This document shows, piece after piece, positions 31,642-43,735 of a stretch of 64,000 nt of DNA. The stretch is from Thinopyrum elongatum (lineage: Eukaryota; Streptophyta; Magnoliopsida; Poales; Poaceae). The position numbers and the translations under genes are program-made. Positions within the stretch are counted from its first letter, which is position 1, and every line of letters begins with the position of its first letter. The notes beneath the pieces are model-generated. The model worked only from the letters and a program-made list of their open reading frames with translations. It had not been told where the DNA came from and did no database searches. The stretch spans positions 216,686,526-216,750,525 of the forward strand of contig CM022301.1 of assembly GCA_011799875.1 (NCBI GenBank), read 5' to 3'.

Positions 31642-33426
31642 TGTTGGGAAATGTAGCATGCAATTTCAAAAAAATTCCTACGCTCACGCAAGATCTATTT
31701 AGGAGATGCATAGCAACGAGAGGGGGAGAGTGTGTCTACGTACCCTCGTAGACCGAAAGCAGAAGTGTTTGACAACGCGGTTGATGTAGTCAAACTTCTT
31801 CTCGTTCCGACCGATCAAGCACCGAACGTACGGCACCTCCGAGTTCTGCACATGTTCAGCTCGATGATGTCCCTCGAACTCTTGATCCAGCAAAGTGTCG
31901 AGGAAGTATATGCGTTTCGTCAGCACAACGGCATGGTGACGGTGATGGTGAAGTGATCCGCGCAGGGCTTGACCTAAGTACCATGAGAATATGACCAAGG
32001 GTGTAATCTGTGAAGGGGGGGTGCCGCACACGGCTAACTGTTGTTGGTGTGTGTTCTAGGCGCCCCCCCTCATATATATAGGTGGGAGGGAGAGGGGAGA
32101 GGCCAAGGGGCATCCCAAGTGGGGCCAAATCCCACTTGGGCTCCTGCCCTGGTTTGGCCCCCCCTTCCTTGTATAGGCGCCAGGGGAAGGAAGGGGGAGG
32201 TGGCGCCCCCCCCCCCCTTTCCTTTCTCCCTTGAGGAAGGGAAGGAAGGACGGACTTGCCCTCCCGCCTTTCCTTTCCCTAGGGCTGGCCGGCCTGGTGG
32301 AGGGGCGCACCAGCCCCTTGTGGGCTGGTCTGTCCCTCCCTTGGCCCATTAAGCCCATATCTTTGCCGGGGGGGTGCTCGGAACCCCTTCCGGTGACCCT
32401 ATATGTACCCGGTACCCTCCGGAACACTTCCGGTGTCCGAATACCATCGTCCTATATATCAATCTTTACCTCTCGACCATTTCGAGACTCCTTGTCATGT
32501 CCGTGATCTCATTCGGGACTTCGAACAATATTCAGTCACCAAATCACATAACTCATATAATACTAAATCGTCATCGAACGTTAAGCGTGCGGACCCTACG
32601 GGTTCGAGAACTATGTAGACATGACCGAGACACTTCTCCGGTCAATAACCAATAGCGGAACCTGGATGCTCATATTGGCTCCCACATATTCTACGAAGAT
32701 CTTTATCAGTCAAACCATTATGACAACATACGCTATTCCCTTTGTCCATCGTTATGTTACTTGCCCGAGATTCGATCGTCGGTATCTTCATACCTAGTTC
32801 AATCTCATTACCGGCAAGTCTCTTTACTCGTTCCGTAATACATCATCCTGTAACTAACTCATTAGTCACTTTGCTTGCAAGGCTTCTTATGATGTGCATT
32901 ACTGAGAGGGCCCAGAGATACCTCTCCGATACTCTGAGTGACAAATCCTAATCTCGATCTATGCCAACCCAACAAACACCTTTGGAAATACCTGTAGAGC
33001 ATCTTTATAATCACCTAGTTACATTATGACGTTTGATAGCACAAAAGGCATTCCTCCGGTATCCGGGAGTTGCATAATCTCATAGTCGAAGGAATATGTA
33101 TTTGACATGAAGAAAGCAATAGCAATAAAACTGAACGATCATAATGCTAAGCTAACGGATGGGTCTTGTCCATCACATCATTCTCCTAATGATGTGATCC
33201 CGTTCATCAAATGACAACACATGTATATGGTTAGGAAACTTAACCATCTTTGTTAACGAGCTAGTCTAGTAGAGGCTTACTAGGGACACGGTGTTTTGTC
33301 TATGTATCCACACATATATCAAGTTTCCGGTTAATACAATTCTAGCATGAATAATAAACATTTATCATGATGTAAGGAAATATAAAATAACAACTTTATT
33401 ATTGCCTCTAGGGCATATTTCCTTCA
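31642..33426 (-). repeat. 3' LTR of C3
   Basis: 1785 bp. A TATA box on the minus strand lies at 32072-32081 (TATATATA). A GC-rich region follows at 32085-32420. Confidence 0.93.
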
Positions 33427-33437
33427 GTCTCCCACTT
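33427..33437 (-). other. polypurine tract of C3
   Basis: On the minus strand this reads AAGTGGGAGAC immediately before the LTR start TGAAGG. It is the standard Angela/BARE polypurine tract. Confidence 0.85.
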
Positions 33438-33459
33438 GCACGAGAGTCAATAATCTAGT

Positions 33460-33601
33460 TCACATCGCCATGTGATTTAACACCAATAGTTCACATCTTT
33501 ATGTGATTAACACCCATAGTTCACATCGCCATGTGACCAACACCCAAAGGGTTTACTAGAGTCAATAATCTAGTTCACATCGCTATGTGATTAACACCCA
33601 A
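33460..33601 (-). repeat. short tandem-like repeats in C3 3' untranslated region
   Basis: Four copies of a unit of about 30 bp containing AGTTCACATCGCCATGTGAT followed by TAACACCCA-like ends. They start near 33460, 33488, 33518 and 33573, the last after a spacer. Each holds a small palindrome, CACATNNNNATGTG. Confidence 0.75.
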
Positions 33602-34081
33602 AGAGTACTAAGGTGTGATCATGTTTTGCTTGTGAGAGAAGTTTAGTCAACGGGTCTGCCACATTCAGATCCGTATGTATTTTGCAAATTTCTATGTCTA
33701 CAATGCTCTGCATGGATCTACTCTAGCTAATTGCTCCCACGTTCAATACGTATCTAGATTGAGACTTAGAGTCATCTAGATCAGTGTCAAAGCTTGCATC
33801 GATGTAACTCTTTACGATGAACTCTTTATCACCTCCATAACCGGGAAACATTTTCTTAGTCCTCTAAGGATAATTTTGACCGCTGTCTAGTGATCTACTC
33901 CTGGATCACTATTGTACCCCCTTAACAAACTCATGGCAAGGTACACAACAGGTTTGGTACACAGCATGGCATACTTTATATAACCTATGGCTGAGGCATA
34001 GGAAATGACTTTCATTCTCTCTCTATCTTCTGCAGTGGTCGGGTTTTGAGTCTTACTCAACTTCACACCTTACAATACAGG

Positions 34082-34919
34082 CTAGAACTCCTTCTTTGAA
34101 TGATCCATTTTGAACTCCTTCAAAATCTTGTCAAGGTATGTACTCATTGAAAATCTTATCAAGCGTCTTGATCTATCTCTATAGATCTTGATGCCCAATA
34201 TGTAAGCAGCTTCATCGAGGTCTTTCATTGAAAAATTCTTATTCAAGTATCCTTTTATGCTATCCAGAAATTCTATATCATTTCCAATCAGCAATATGTC
34301 ATCCACATATAATATCAGAAATGCTACAGAGCTCCCACTCACTTTCGTGTAAATACAGGCTTCACCGTAAGTCTGTATAAAACCATATGCTTTGATCATC
34401 TTATCAAAGCATATATTCCAACTCCGTGATGCTTGCACCAGTCCATAGATGGATCGCTGGAGTTTGCACACTTTGTTAGCATCTTTAGGATTGACAAAAA
34501 CTTCTGGTTGCATCATATACAACTCTTCTTTAACATATCCATTAAGGAATGCAGTTTTGACATCCATTTGCCAGATTTCATAATTATAAAATGCGGCAAT
34601 TGCTAACATGATTCGGACGGACTTTAAGCATCGCTACGGGTGAGAAAGTCTCATCGTAGTCAGCTCCTTGAACTTGTTGAAAACCTTTCGCAACAAGTCG
34701 AGCTTCGTAGACAGTAACATTACCATCAACGTCAGTCTTCTTCTTGAAGATCCATTTATTTTCTAGGGCTTGCCGATCATCGGGCAAATCCACCAAAGTC
34801 CACACTTTGTTCTCATACATGGATCCTATCTCAGATTTCATGGCCTCAAGCCATCTGTCGGAATCTGGGCTCATCATAGCTTCTTCATAGTTCGTAGGTT
34901 CGCCTTGGTCTAGTAACAT
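34082..34919 (-). pseudogene. C3 reverse transcriptase
   Basis: Two overlapping frames. 34584-34919 has the linker and RT start (PTNYEEAMMSPDSDRWLEAM, NKWIFKKKTDVDGNV, VAKGFQQVQGADYDETFSPV). 34082-34609 has WQMDVKTAFLNGYVKEELYM, IYGLVQASRSW, and the catalytic YVDD in FLILYVDDILLIGND (near 34290-34310). RNase H (33600-34080) is not in an open frame. The frame break near 34600 prevents synthesis of a full polymerase. Confidence 0.9.
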
Positions 34920-35022
34920 GACTTCCAGTACAGGATTCCCATACCACTCTGGTGCGGATCATGTTCTGGTTGACCTACGAGGTTCTGTAGTAACTCGATC
35001 TTCAGTGTCATGATCATCATCA

Positions 35023-36219
35023 TTAGCTTTCCTCTCTAGTTGGTGTAGGCATCACGGGAACGGTTTTCTCTGATGAACTATTTTCCAATTCGAGAGAAGG
35101 TACAATTACCTCATCAAGTTCTACTTTCCTCCCACTCACTTCTTTCGAGAAAAACTCCTTCTCTAGAAAGGTTCCATTCTTGGCAACAAAGACCTTGCCT
35201 TCGGATCCGTGGTAGAAGGTGTACCCAATTGTTTCCTTAGGGTATCCTATGAAGACGCACTTCTCCGATTTGGGTTCGAGCTTATCAGGCTGAAGCCTTT
35301 TGACATAAGTGTCGCAACCCCAAACTTTAAGAAACGACAGCTTAGGTTTCTTGCTAAACCACAGTTCATATGGTGTCGTCTCAACGGATTTAGACGGTGC
35401 CCTATTTAATGTGAATGCAGCTGTCTCTAATGCATAACCCCAAAACGATAGTGGTAAATCGGTAAGAGACATCATAGAACGCACCATATCCAATAAAGTA
35501 CGGTTACGACGTTCGGACACACCATTACGCTATGGTGTTCCAGGTGGCGTGAATTGTGAAACTATTCCACATTGTTTTAAATGAAGGCCAAACTCGTAAC
35601 TCAAATATTCACCTCCGCGATCAGATCGTAGAAACTTTATTTTCTTGTTACGATGATTCTACACTTCACTCTGAAATTCTTTGAACTTTTCAAATGTTTC
35701 AGACTTGTGTTACATCAAGTAGATATATCCATACCTACTTAAATCATCTGTGAAGGTCAGAAAATAACGATACCTGCCGCGTGCTTCAACACTCATTGGA
35801 CCGCATGCATCGGTATGTATTATTTCCAATAAGTCATTAGCTCGCTCCATTGTTCCGGAGAACAAAGTTTTAGTCATCTTGCCCATGAGACATGGTTCGC
35901 AAGTATCAAATGATTCATAATCAAGTGATTCCAAAAGCCCATTTGCATGGAGTTTCTTCATGCGCTTTACACCAATATGACCTAAACGGCAGTGCCACAA
36001 ATATGTTGCACTATCATTATCAACTTTGCATCTTTTGGCATCAATATTATGAATATGTGTATCACTACGATCGAGATTCAATAAACCATTTACATTGAGT
36101 GTATGACCATAGAAGGTTTTATTCATGTAAACAGAACAACAATTATTCTCTGACTTAAATGAATAACCGTATCGCAATAAACATGATCCAATCATATTCA
36201 AGCTCAACGCAAACACCAA
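35023..36219 (-). pseudogene. C3 GAG-pre-integrase and integrase
   Basis: 35710-36219 carries the pre-integrase zinc region (LWHCRLGHIGVKRMKKLH, CEPCLMGKMTK) and the first catalytic Asp motif (LEIIHTDACGPM). 35023-35520 carries the region after the catalytic Glu (RRNRTLLDMVRSMMSLTDLP and the KPKLSFLKVWGCDTYV region). The segment between them (35521-35709), which should hold the DNGGEY and PGTPQ...E motifs, contains stops. It also includes CACCTGGAACACCATAG at 35535-35551, so the DDE core is broken. Confidence 0.88.
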
Positions 36220-36246
36220 ATAACATTTATTTATTTAGGTCCAACA

Positions 36247-37026
36247 CTAATCCCGAAGGTAGAGGGAGTGTGCGATGGTGATCTTATCAACCTTGGAATC
36301 ACTTCCAACACACATCGTCACCTCGTCATTAACTAGTCTCTGTTCATTTTGCAACTCCTGTTTCGAGTTACTAATCTTAGCAACTGAACCGGTATCAAAT
36401 ACCCAGGGGCTACTATGAACACTAGTAAAATACACATCAATAACATGTATATCAAATATACCTTTGTTCACTTTGCCATCCTTCTTATCCGCCAAGTATT
36501 TGGGGCAGTTCCACTTCCAGTAACCATTTCCTTTGCAGTAGAAGCACTCAGTTTTAGGCTTGGGTCCAGCTTTGGGCTTATTCATGGGAGCGACAACTTG
36601 CTTGCCATTCTTCTTGAAGTTCCCTTTCTTTCCCTCGCCCTTTTTCTTGAAACTAGTGGTCTTGTCAACCATCAACACTTGATGCTCTTTCTTGATTTCT
36701 ACCTTCGCCGATTTTAGTATCGCGAAGAGCTCGGGAATCGTTTTCGTCATCCCTTGCATATTATAGTTCATCACGAAGTTCTAGTAGCTTGGTGATAGTG
36801 ACTAGAGAACTTTGTCAATCACTATCTTATCTGGAAGATTAACTCCCACTTGATTCAAGTGATTGTAGTACCCAGACATTCTGAGCACATGCTCACTGGC
36901 TGAGCTATTCTCCTCCATCTTGTAGGCAAAGTACTTGTCAGAGGTCTCATACCTCTCGACACGGGCATGAGTCTGAAATACCAATTTCATCTCTTTGGAA
37001 CATCTCATATGCTCCGTGGCGTTCAA
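36247..37026 (-). pseudogene. C3 gag-protease
   Basis: 36802-37026 holds a gag piece (NATEHMRCSKEMKLVFQTHA, SEHVLRMSGYYNHLNQVGV). 36247-36774 holds a Lys-rich region, a zinc knuckle CFYCKGNGYWKWNC in which the usual His is Tyr, and the protease start WVFDTGSVAKIS. A stop near 36780 separates the two. The missing zinc ligand and the stops indicate loss of function. Confidence 0.87.
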
Positions 37027-38520
37027 AACGTTTTTGAAGTCCCGGTTCTAAGCCGTAAAGCATGGCACACTAAACTATCAAGTAGTCATCATATCGAGCT
37101 TGCCAAACATTCATAACGTCTGCATCTGCTCCTGCAATAGGTCTGTCACCTAGTGGTGAATCAAGGACATAATTCTTCTATGCAGCAATGAGGATAATCC
37201 TCAGATCACGGACCCAGTCCGCATCATTGCTACTATCATCTTTCAACTTAGTTTTTCTCTAGGAGCATATCAAAATAAAACAGGGGAGCTATACGTGAGC
37301 TATTGATCTACAACATAGATATGCAAAAACTATCAAGACTAAGTTCATGATAAATTAAGTTCAATTAATCAAATTACTTAAGAACTCCCACTTAGATAGA
37401 CATCTCTCAAGTCATCTAAATGATACGTGATCCAAATCAACTAAACCATGTACGATCATCACGTGAGATGGAGTAGTCATCAATGGTGAACATCTCTATG
37501 TTGATCATATCTACTATATGATTCACGTTCGACCTTTCGGTCTCCAGTGTTCCGAGGCCATGTCTGTATATGCTAGGCTCCTCAAGTTTAACCCGAGTAT
37601 TCCGCATGTGCAAAACTGTCTTGCACCCGTTGTATTTGAACGTAGAGTCTATCACACCCGATCATCATGTGGTGTCTCAACACGACGAATTGTCGCAACG
37701 GTGCATACTTAGGGAGAACACTTATACCTTGAAATTTAGTGAAGGGATCATCTTACAACGCTACCGTCGTTCTAAGCAAAATAAGATGCATAAAGGATAA
37801 ACATCACATGCAATCAAAATATGTGACATGATATGGCCATCATCATCTTGTGCTTTTGATCTCCATCTCCAAAGCATCATCATGATCTCCATCATCACCG
37901 GCTCGACACCTTGATCTCCATCGTTGCGTCGTGGTCGTCTCGCCAACTATTGCTTCTACAACTATCGCTAAGGCATAGTGATAAAGTAAAGCAATTACAT
38001 GGCCTTTGCATTTCATACAATAAAGCGACAACCATAAGGCTCCTGCCAGTTGCCGATAACTTTTAGAAAACATGATCATCTCATACAACAACGTATATCA
38101 CATCATGTCTTGACCATATCACATCACAACATGCCCTGCAAAAACAAGTTAGACGTCCTCTACTTTGTTGTTGCAGGTTTTATGTGGCTGCTACGGGCTT
38201 CTAGCAAGAACCGTTCTTACCTACGCATCAAAACCACAACGGTGATTTATCAAGTTTGCTGTTTTAACCTTCAACAAGGACCGGCTGCAGTCAAATTCGA
38301 TTCAACTAAAGTAGGAGAAACAAACACCCGCCAGCCACCTTTATGCAAAACTAGTTGCATGTCTGTCGGTGGAACCGGTCTCATGAACACGGTCATGTAA
38401 GGTTGGTCCGGGCCGCTTCATCCAACAATACCGCTGAATCAAAATAAGACATTGGTGGTAAGCAGTATGACGATCACCGCCCACAACTCTTTGTGTTCTA
38501 CTCATGCATATCATCTACAC
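37027..38520 (-). other. C3 gag start and 5' leader, degraded
   Basis: No long frame matches gag here except short remnants near 37030-37250. The rest (37260-38520) is the leader, AT-rich with repeated CAT/ATC-rich stretches near 37840-37930. I see no other gene. Confidence 0.6.
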
Positions 38521-38527
38521 ATAGACC

Positions 38528-38541
38528 TGGCTCGGATGCCA
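38528..38541 (-). other. primer-binding site of C3 (altered)
   Basis: On the minus strand, right after the LTR end CCCAATA, the sequence reads GTGGCATCCGAGCC, a changed form of the initiator-Met site TGGTATCAGAGCC. Confidence 0.75.
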
Positions 38542-38542
38542 C

Positions 38543-40323
38543 TATTGGGAAACGTAGCATGCAATTTCAAAAAAATTCCTACGCTCACGCAAGATCTATC
38601 TAGGAGATGCATAGCAACAAGAGGGGGAGAGTGTGTCTACGTACCCTCGTAGACCGAAAGCGGAAGCGTTTGACAACGCGGTTGATGTAGTCGAACTTCT
38701 TCTCATTCCGACCGATCAAGCACCGAACGTACGACACCTCTGAGTTCTGCACATGTTCAGCTCGATGACGTCCCTCGAACTCTTGATCCAGCAAAGTGTC
38801 GAGGAAGTAGATGAGTTCCGTCAGCACAACAGCGTGGTGACGGTGATGGTGCAGTGATCCGTGCAGGGCTTCGCTTAAGTACCACGAGAATATGACCGAG
38901 TGTGTAATCTGTGGAGGGGGGCGCCGCACACGGCTAACAGTTGTTGGTGTGTGTTCTAGGCGCCCCCCTCCTCATATATATAGGTGGGAGGGAGATGGGA
39001 GAGGCCAAGGGGCGTCCCAAGTGGGGCCGAGTCCCACTTGGGCTCCTGCCCTGGTTCGGCCCCCCCTTCCTTGTATAGGCACCAGGTGAAGGAAGGAAGA
39101 GGTGGCGCCCCCCCTTTCCTTTCTCCCTTGAGGAAGGGAAGGAAGGAGGGACTTGCCCTCCCCCCTTTCCTTTTCCTAGGCCTGGCCGGCCTGGTGGAGG
39201 GGCGCACCAGCCCCTTGTGGGCTGGTCTGTCCCTCCCTTGGCCCATTAAGCCCATATCTTTGCCGGGGGGTGCCCGGAACCCCTTCCGGTGACCCTATAT
39301 GTACCCGGTACCCTCCGGAACACTTCCGGTGTCCGAATACCATCGTCCTATATATCAATCTTTACCTCTCGACCATTTCAAGACTCCTCGCCATGTCCGT
39401 GATCTCATCCGGGACTCCGAACAACATTCGGTCACCAAATCACATAACTCATATAATACTAAATCGTCATCGAACGTTAAGCGTGCGGACCCTACGGGTT
39501 CTAGAACTATGTAGACATGACCGAGACACTTCTCTGGTCAATAAACAATAGCGGAACCTGGATGCTCATATTGGCTCCCACATATTCTACGAAGATCTTT
39601 ATCGGTCGAACCGTTATGACAACATACGTTATTCCCTTAGTCCATCGGTATGTTACTTGCCCGAGATTCGATCGTCGGTATCTTCATACCTAGTTAAATC
39701 TCGTTACCGGCAAGTCTCTTTACTCATTCCGTAATACATCATCCTGTAACTAACTCATTATTCACTTTGCTTGCAAGGCTTCTTATGATGTGCATTACCG
39801 AGAGGGCCCAGAGATACCTCTCCGATACTCGGAGTGACAAATCCTAATCTCGATCTATGCCAACCCAACAAACACCTTCGGAGATACCTGTAGAGCATCT
39901 TTATAATCACCCAGTTACGTTGTGACATTTGATAGCACACAAGGCATTCCTCCGGTATCCGGGAGTTGCATAATCTCATAGTCGAAGGAATATGTATTTG
40001 ACATGAAGAAAACAATAGCAATAAAACTGAATGATCATAATGCTAAGCTAACAGATGGGTCTTGTTCATCACATCATTCTCCTAATGATGTGATCCCGTT
40101 CATCAAATGACAACACATGTCTATGGTTAGGAAACTTAACCATCTTTGATTAACGAGCTAGTCTAGTAGAGGCTTACTAGGGACACGGTGTTTTGTCTAT
40201 GTATCCACACATGTATCAAGCTTGCGGTTAATACAATTCTAGCATGAATAATAAACATTTATCATGATGTAAGTAAATATAAAATAATAACTTTATTATT
40301 GCCTCTAGGACATATTTCCTTCA
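38543..40323 (-). repeat. 5' LTR of C3
   Basis: 1781 bp, matching 31642-33426 along its full length. The TATA box on the minus strand is at 38974-38983. The terminal CA at the inner end reads TA. Confidence 0.93.
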
Positions 40324-41577
40324 GCTATGCGATGATATTGGATCTTGGAACTGGAATCGATTGAAATTGGAATTTCACCAAAAAATTTATCCTATGCATC
40401 TAGTTCATCGTGATCGGAATTATATATATATAATTTTTGGCCTTGTGAAGGAGAAAGTGTCGCTCTAGCTTGGGGGAGGCTTAAGTCAATGTTATATTCA
40501 TGCCCCAATCATGAGCTCTCGAAAGAAATTATTATTCAGAATTTTTATGCTCGGCTTTCTCATGATGATCGATCCATGCTCGATACTTCTTGTACTGGTT
40601 CTTTTATGAAGAAGACTATTGAATTCAGGTGGGATCTTTTAGAAAGAATTAAATGCAACACTGAAGATTGGGAACTCTACGAAGGTAAAGAGTCAGGTAT
40701 TAAGCTTGAATTTGATTGTGTTAAATCTTTTATGAATACCGATGCTTTTCACAAGTTTAGCACTAAATATGGACTTGACTCTGAGATAGTAGCCTCCTTT
40801 TGTGAATCATTTGCTACTCATGTTGATATCCCAAAAGAGAAGTGGTTTAAATATCATCCCCCTATCAAAGAAGAAATTAAAGAACCGGTCATAGTTAAAG
40901 ATGAAACTATTATTTACAATGTTGATCCAGTTGTACCTACTGCTTATATTGAAAAACCACCTTTCCCTGTTAGGATAAAGGAACATGCTAAGGTTTCAAC
41001 TGTGGTTCGCAAAAGTAATATTAGAGCACCTAAACCTACTGAACAAATTAAAGTAGAACCTAGTGTTGCTATGGTTAAAGATCTCCTGGTAGAAAATATT
41101 GATGGGCATGTTATTTATTTCTGTGATGAAGCTGCTAGAATTGCCAAACCCGATGAAAAAGATAAACATAGACCTGTTGTTGGCATGCATGTTGTCTCGG
41201 TTAAAATAGGAGATCAATGTTATCATGGTTTATGTGACTTAATTGCTAGCGTGAGTGCTATTCCTTTTACCTTATACCAAGAAATTATGAATGACATAGC
41301 ATCCGCTGAAATAGAAGACATAGATGTTACTATTAAACTTGCTAATAGAGACACCATCACACCACTTGGGATTGTTAGAGATGTTGAAGTCTGGTGTGGG
41401 AAAATAAAATACCCTACTGATTTTCTAGTTCTTGGTTCCCCACAAGATGACTTCTGTCCCATTATCTTTGGTAGACCTTTCTTGAACACTGTCAATGCTA
41501 CTATAGATTGGCATAAACAAACTGTCAATGTTCGCTTTGGTGACGAGTCTCATGAATTTAATTTTTTTCAAGTTTAA
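40324..41577 (+). pseudogene. G4 gag C-terminal part and protease (after C3)
   Basis: Resumes the Athila gag after C3. A run of TA repeats at 40425-40432 shifts the frame. From 40489 a 362-codon frame continues with gag (LYSCPNHELSKEIIIQNFYA), an acidic/proline linker and the protease domain (VVSVKIGDQCYHGLCDLIAS to PIIFGRPFLNTVNATIDW). The active-site loop reads CDLIASVSAIP, with Ile where Gly is normal, so the protease is probably dead. The frame closes at TAA 41575-41577. Confidence 0.88.
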
Positions 41578-43428
41578 TAGACAACCTCATAAGAAAGAAT
41601 TACCTAGTAAGGATGAAATAATTGGTCTTGCTTCTATTGCTGTGCCTCCTACTGATCCACTAGAACAATATTTGCGAGACCATGAAAATGATATGCATAT
41701 GCATGAAAGAAATGAGATAGATAAAATTTTCTTTGAACAACGACCTCTGCTCAAATAAAATTTGCCTATTGAAACTCCTGGAGGTCCTCCTCCACCTAAA
41801 GGTGATCCCGTGTTTGAATTAAAACAATTGCCTGACACTTTTAAATATGCTTATCTCGATGAGAAAAAGATATATCCTGTTATTATTAGTGCTAACTTTT
41901 CATAGCATGAAGAAGAAAGATTATTAAAAATTCTGAAGAAGCACCGTGTTGCTATTGGATATACTCTTGATGATCTTAAGGGCATTAGTCCCACTCTCTG
42001 TCAGCACAAGATTAATATGGAACCTGATGCTAAACCCGTTGTTGATCATCAACGACGTTTGAATCCTAAGATGAAAGAAGTGGTAAGAACTGAAATATTA
42101 AAGCTTCTGGAAGCAGGTATAATCTATCCCATAGCTGATAGTAGATGGGTACGTCCCGTTCTTTGTGTCCCTAAGAAGGGAGGTATTACTGCTGTTCCTA
42201 ATGATAAAAATGAACTTATTCCACAAAGAATTACTACTGGCTATAGAATGGTAATTGATTTTAGAAAATTAAATAAAGCAACTAGAAAAGATCATTACCT
42301 TCGCCTTTTATTGATCAAATGTTGGAAAGATTATCTAAGCACACACACTTTTGCTTTCTTGATGGATATTCTGGTTTTTCTCAAATACCTGTTTCAGAAC
42401 CTGATCAAGAGAAAACGACCTTTACTTGCCCATTTGGAACTTATGCTTATAGATGTATGCCCTTTGGTTTATGCAATGCGCCTGCTACTTTTCAAAGATG
42501 TATGACTGCTATATTCTCTGATTTTTGTGAAAAGATTGTTGAGATTTTCATGGATGATTTTTCTATTTATGGAACTTCTTTTGATGATTTCTTGAGCAAC
42601 CTTGATCGAGTTTGCAGAGATGTGAGCAAACTAATCTTGTCTTTAATTGGGAGAAGTGCCACTTTATTGTTAATGAAGGTATTGTCTTGGGGCATAAAAT
42701 TTCTGAATGAGGTATTGTGGTGGACAAAGCTAAAGTTGATGCAATTGAGAAAATGCCATGTCCTAAAGATATTAAAGGTATTTGTAGTTTCCTTGGTCAT
42801 GCTGGTTTCTATAGGAGGTTTATTAAAGACTTCTCTAAAATTTCTAGGCCTCTTACAAATCTTTTACAAAAGGATGTTCCATTTGTTTTTGATGATGACT
42901 GTGTAGAAGCCTTTGAAACACTTAAGAAAGCCTTAACTTCTGCACCTATTGTTCTACCACCTGATTGGAACTTGCCTTTTGAAATTATATGTGATGCTAG
43001 TGATTATGTTGTTGGTGCTGTTCTAGGACAAAGAGTTGATAAGAAATTAAATGTTATCCATTATGCTAGCAAAACTCTAGACAGTGCCCAGAGAAATTAT
43101 GCTACTACTGAAAAATAATTTTTAGCAGTTGTGTTTGCGTGTGATAAATTTAGAACTTACATTGTTGATTCCAAAGTAACTGTTCATACTGATCATGCTG
43201 CTATTAAATATCTTATGGAAAATAAAGATGCTAAACCTAGACTCATTAGGTGGGTTCTCTTGCTATAAGAATTTGATTTACATATTACTGATAGAAAAGG
43301 AGCTGAGAACCCCGTAGCTGATAACTTATCTAGGTTGGAGAATATCCTTGATGACCCACTACCTATTGATGATAGCTTTCCTGATGAACAATTAGCTGCA
43401 ATAAATTTTTCTCATAATACTCCTTGAT
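41578..43428 (+). pseudogene. G4 reverse transcriptase and RNase H
   Basis: Several frames. A linker (41578-41758) leads to RT 42017-42330, with KLLEAGIIYPIADSRWVRPV, VPKKGGITAVPNDKNEL and YRMVIDFRKLNKATRKDHY. After a frameshift, 42319-42640 has FLDGYSGFSQIPV, MPFGLCNAPATFQRCM and the catalytic FMDDFSIYG (42550-42575). 42717-43118 has the RT thumb (SFLGHAGFYRRFIKDFSKI) and RNase H start (ICDASDYVVGAVLGQ, YATTEK). The stop at 43116-43118 is followed by shifted RNase H (43119-43428). At least three frame breaks. Confidence 0.9.
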
Positions 43429-43735
43429 ATGCTGACTATGCTAATTATATTGTTACTAAATACATACCACCTAGTTTCACATACCAATAAAAGAAAAAAA
43501 TTCTTCTATGATTTAAGACATTACTTTTGGGATGACCCACATCTTTATAAAGAAGGAGTAGATGGTATCATTAGACATTGTGTACCTGAGCATGAACAGG
43601 AACAAATCCTACAGAAATGTCACTCCGAAGCTTATGGAGGGCATCATGCGGGAGATAGAATTGCTCATAAGGTATTGCAATCTGGTTTTTATTGGCCTAC
43701 TCTCTTCAAGGATGCCCGTAAGTTTGTTTTATCTT
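43429..43735 (+). pseudogene. G4 integrase zinc-finger fragment, truncated
   Basis: Carries the integrase N-terminal HHCC start (HCVPEHEQEQILQKCHSEAY, GGHHAGDRIAHKVLQSGFYW). It breaks at KDARKFVLS, just before the expected Cys pair. The sequence after 43735 (GGGCCCACCTAGGGCCCACA) is unrelated, so this is a deletion or insertion junction. Confidence 0.88.

Larger units (their letters stand above)
31642..40323 (-). mobile_element. Copia C3, BARE-1/Angela-type, complete with LTRs and target duplication
   Basis: 8682 bp on the minus strand. LTRs lie at 31642-33426 and 38543-40323; the flanking target duplication GCTAT (31637-31641 and 40324-40328) is perfect. The LTR start on the minus strand, TGAAGGAAATATGCCCTAG, is that of the BARE-1/Angela/WIS group. 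Gag, integrase and RT are all broken by stops and frameshifts. By eye the two LTRs differ at twenty or more sites in the first 400 bp, mostly transitions, so about 5%. Confidence 0.95.
29715..43735 (+). mobile_element. Athila-type Gypsy G4, split by Copia C3
   Basis: Plus-strand Gypsy element in two blocks, 29715-31641 and 40324-43735, with C3 between them. Order: 5' LTR, tRNA-Asp primer site, gag, protease, RT, RNase H and the start of integrase. It breaks off at about 43735, inside the integrase zinc finger; no 3' LTR follows. It was inserted in the leader of G3. Confidence 0.9.

Noticed and set aside
32041..32506. Pro/Gly-rich frames in both C3 LTR copies, on both strands
   Set aside because: Composition follows the GC-rich LTR segment. 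Frames are not kept between the two LTR copies.
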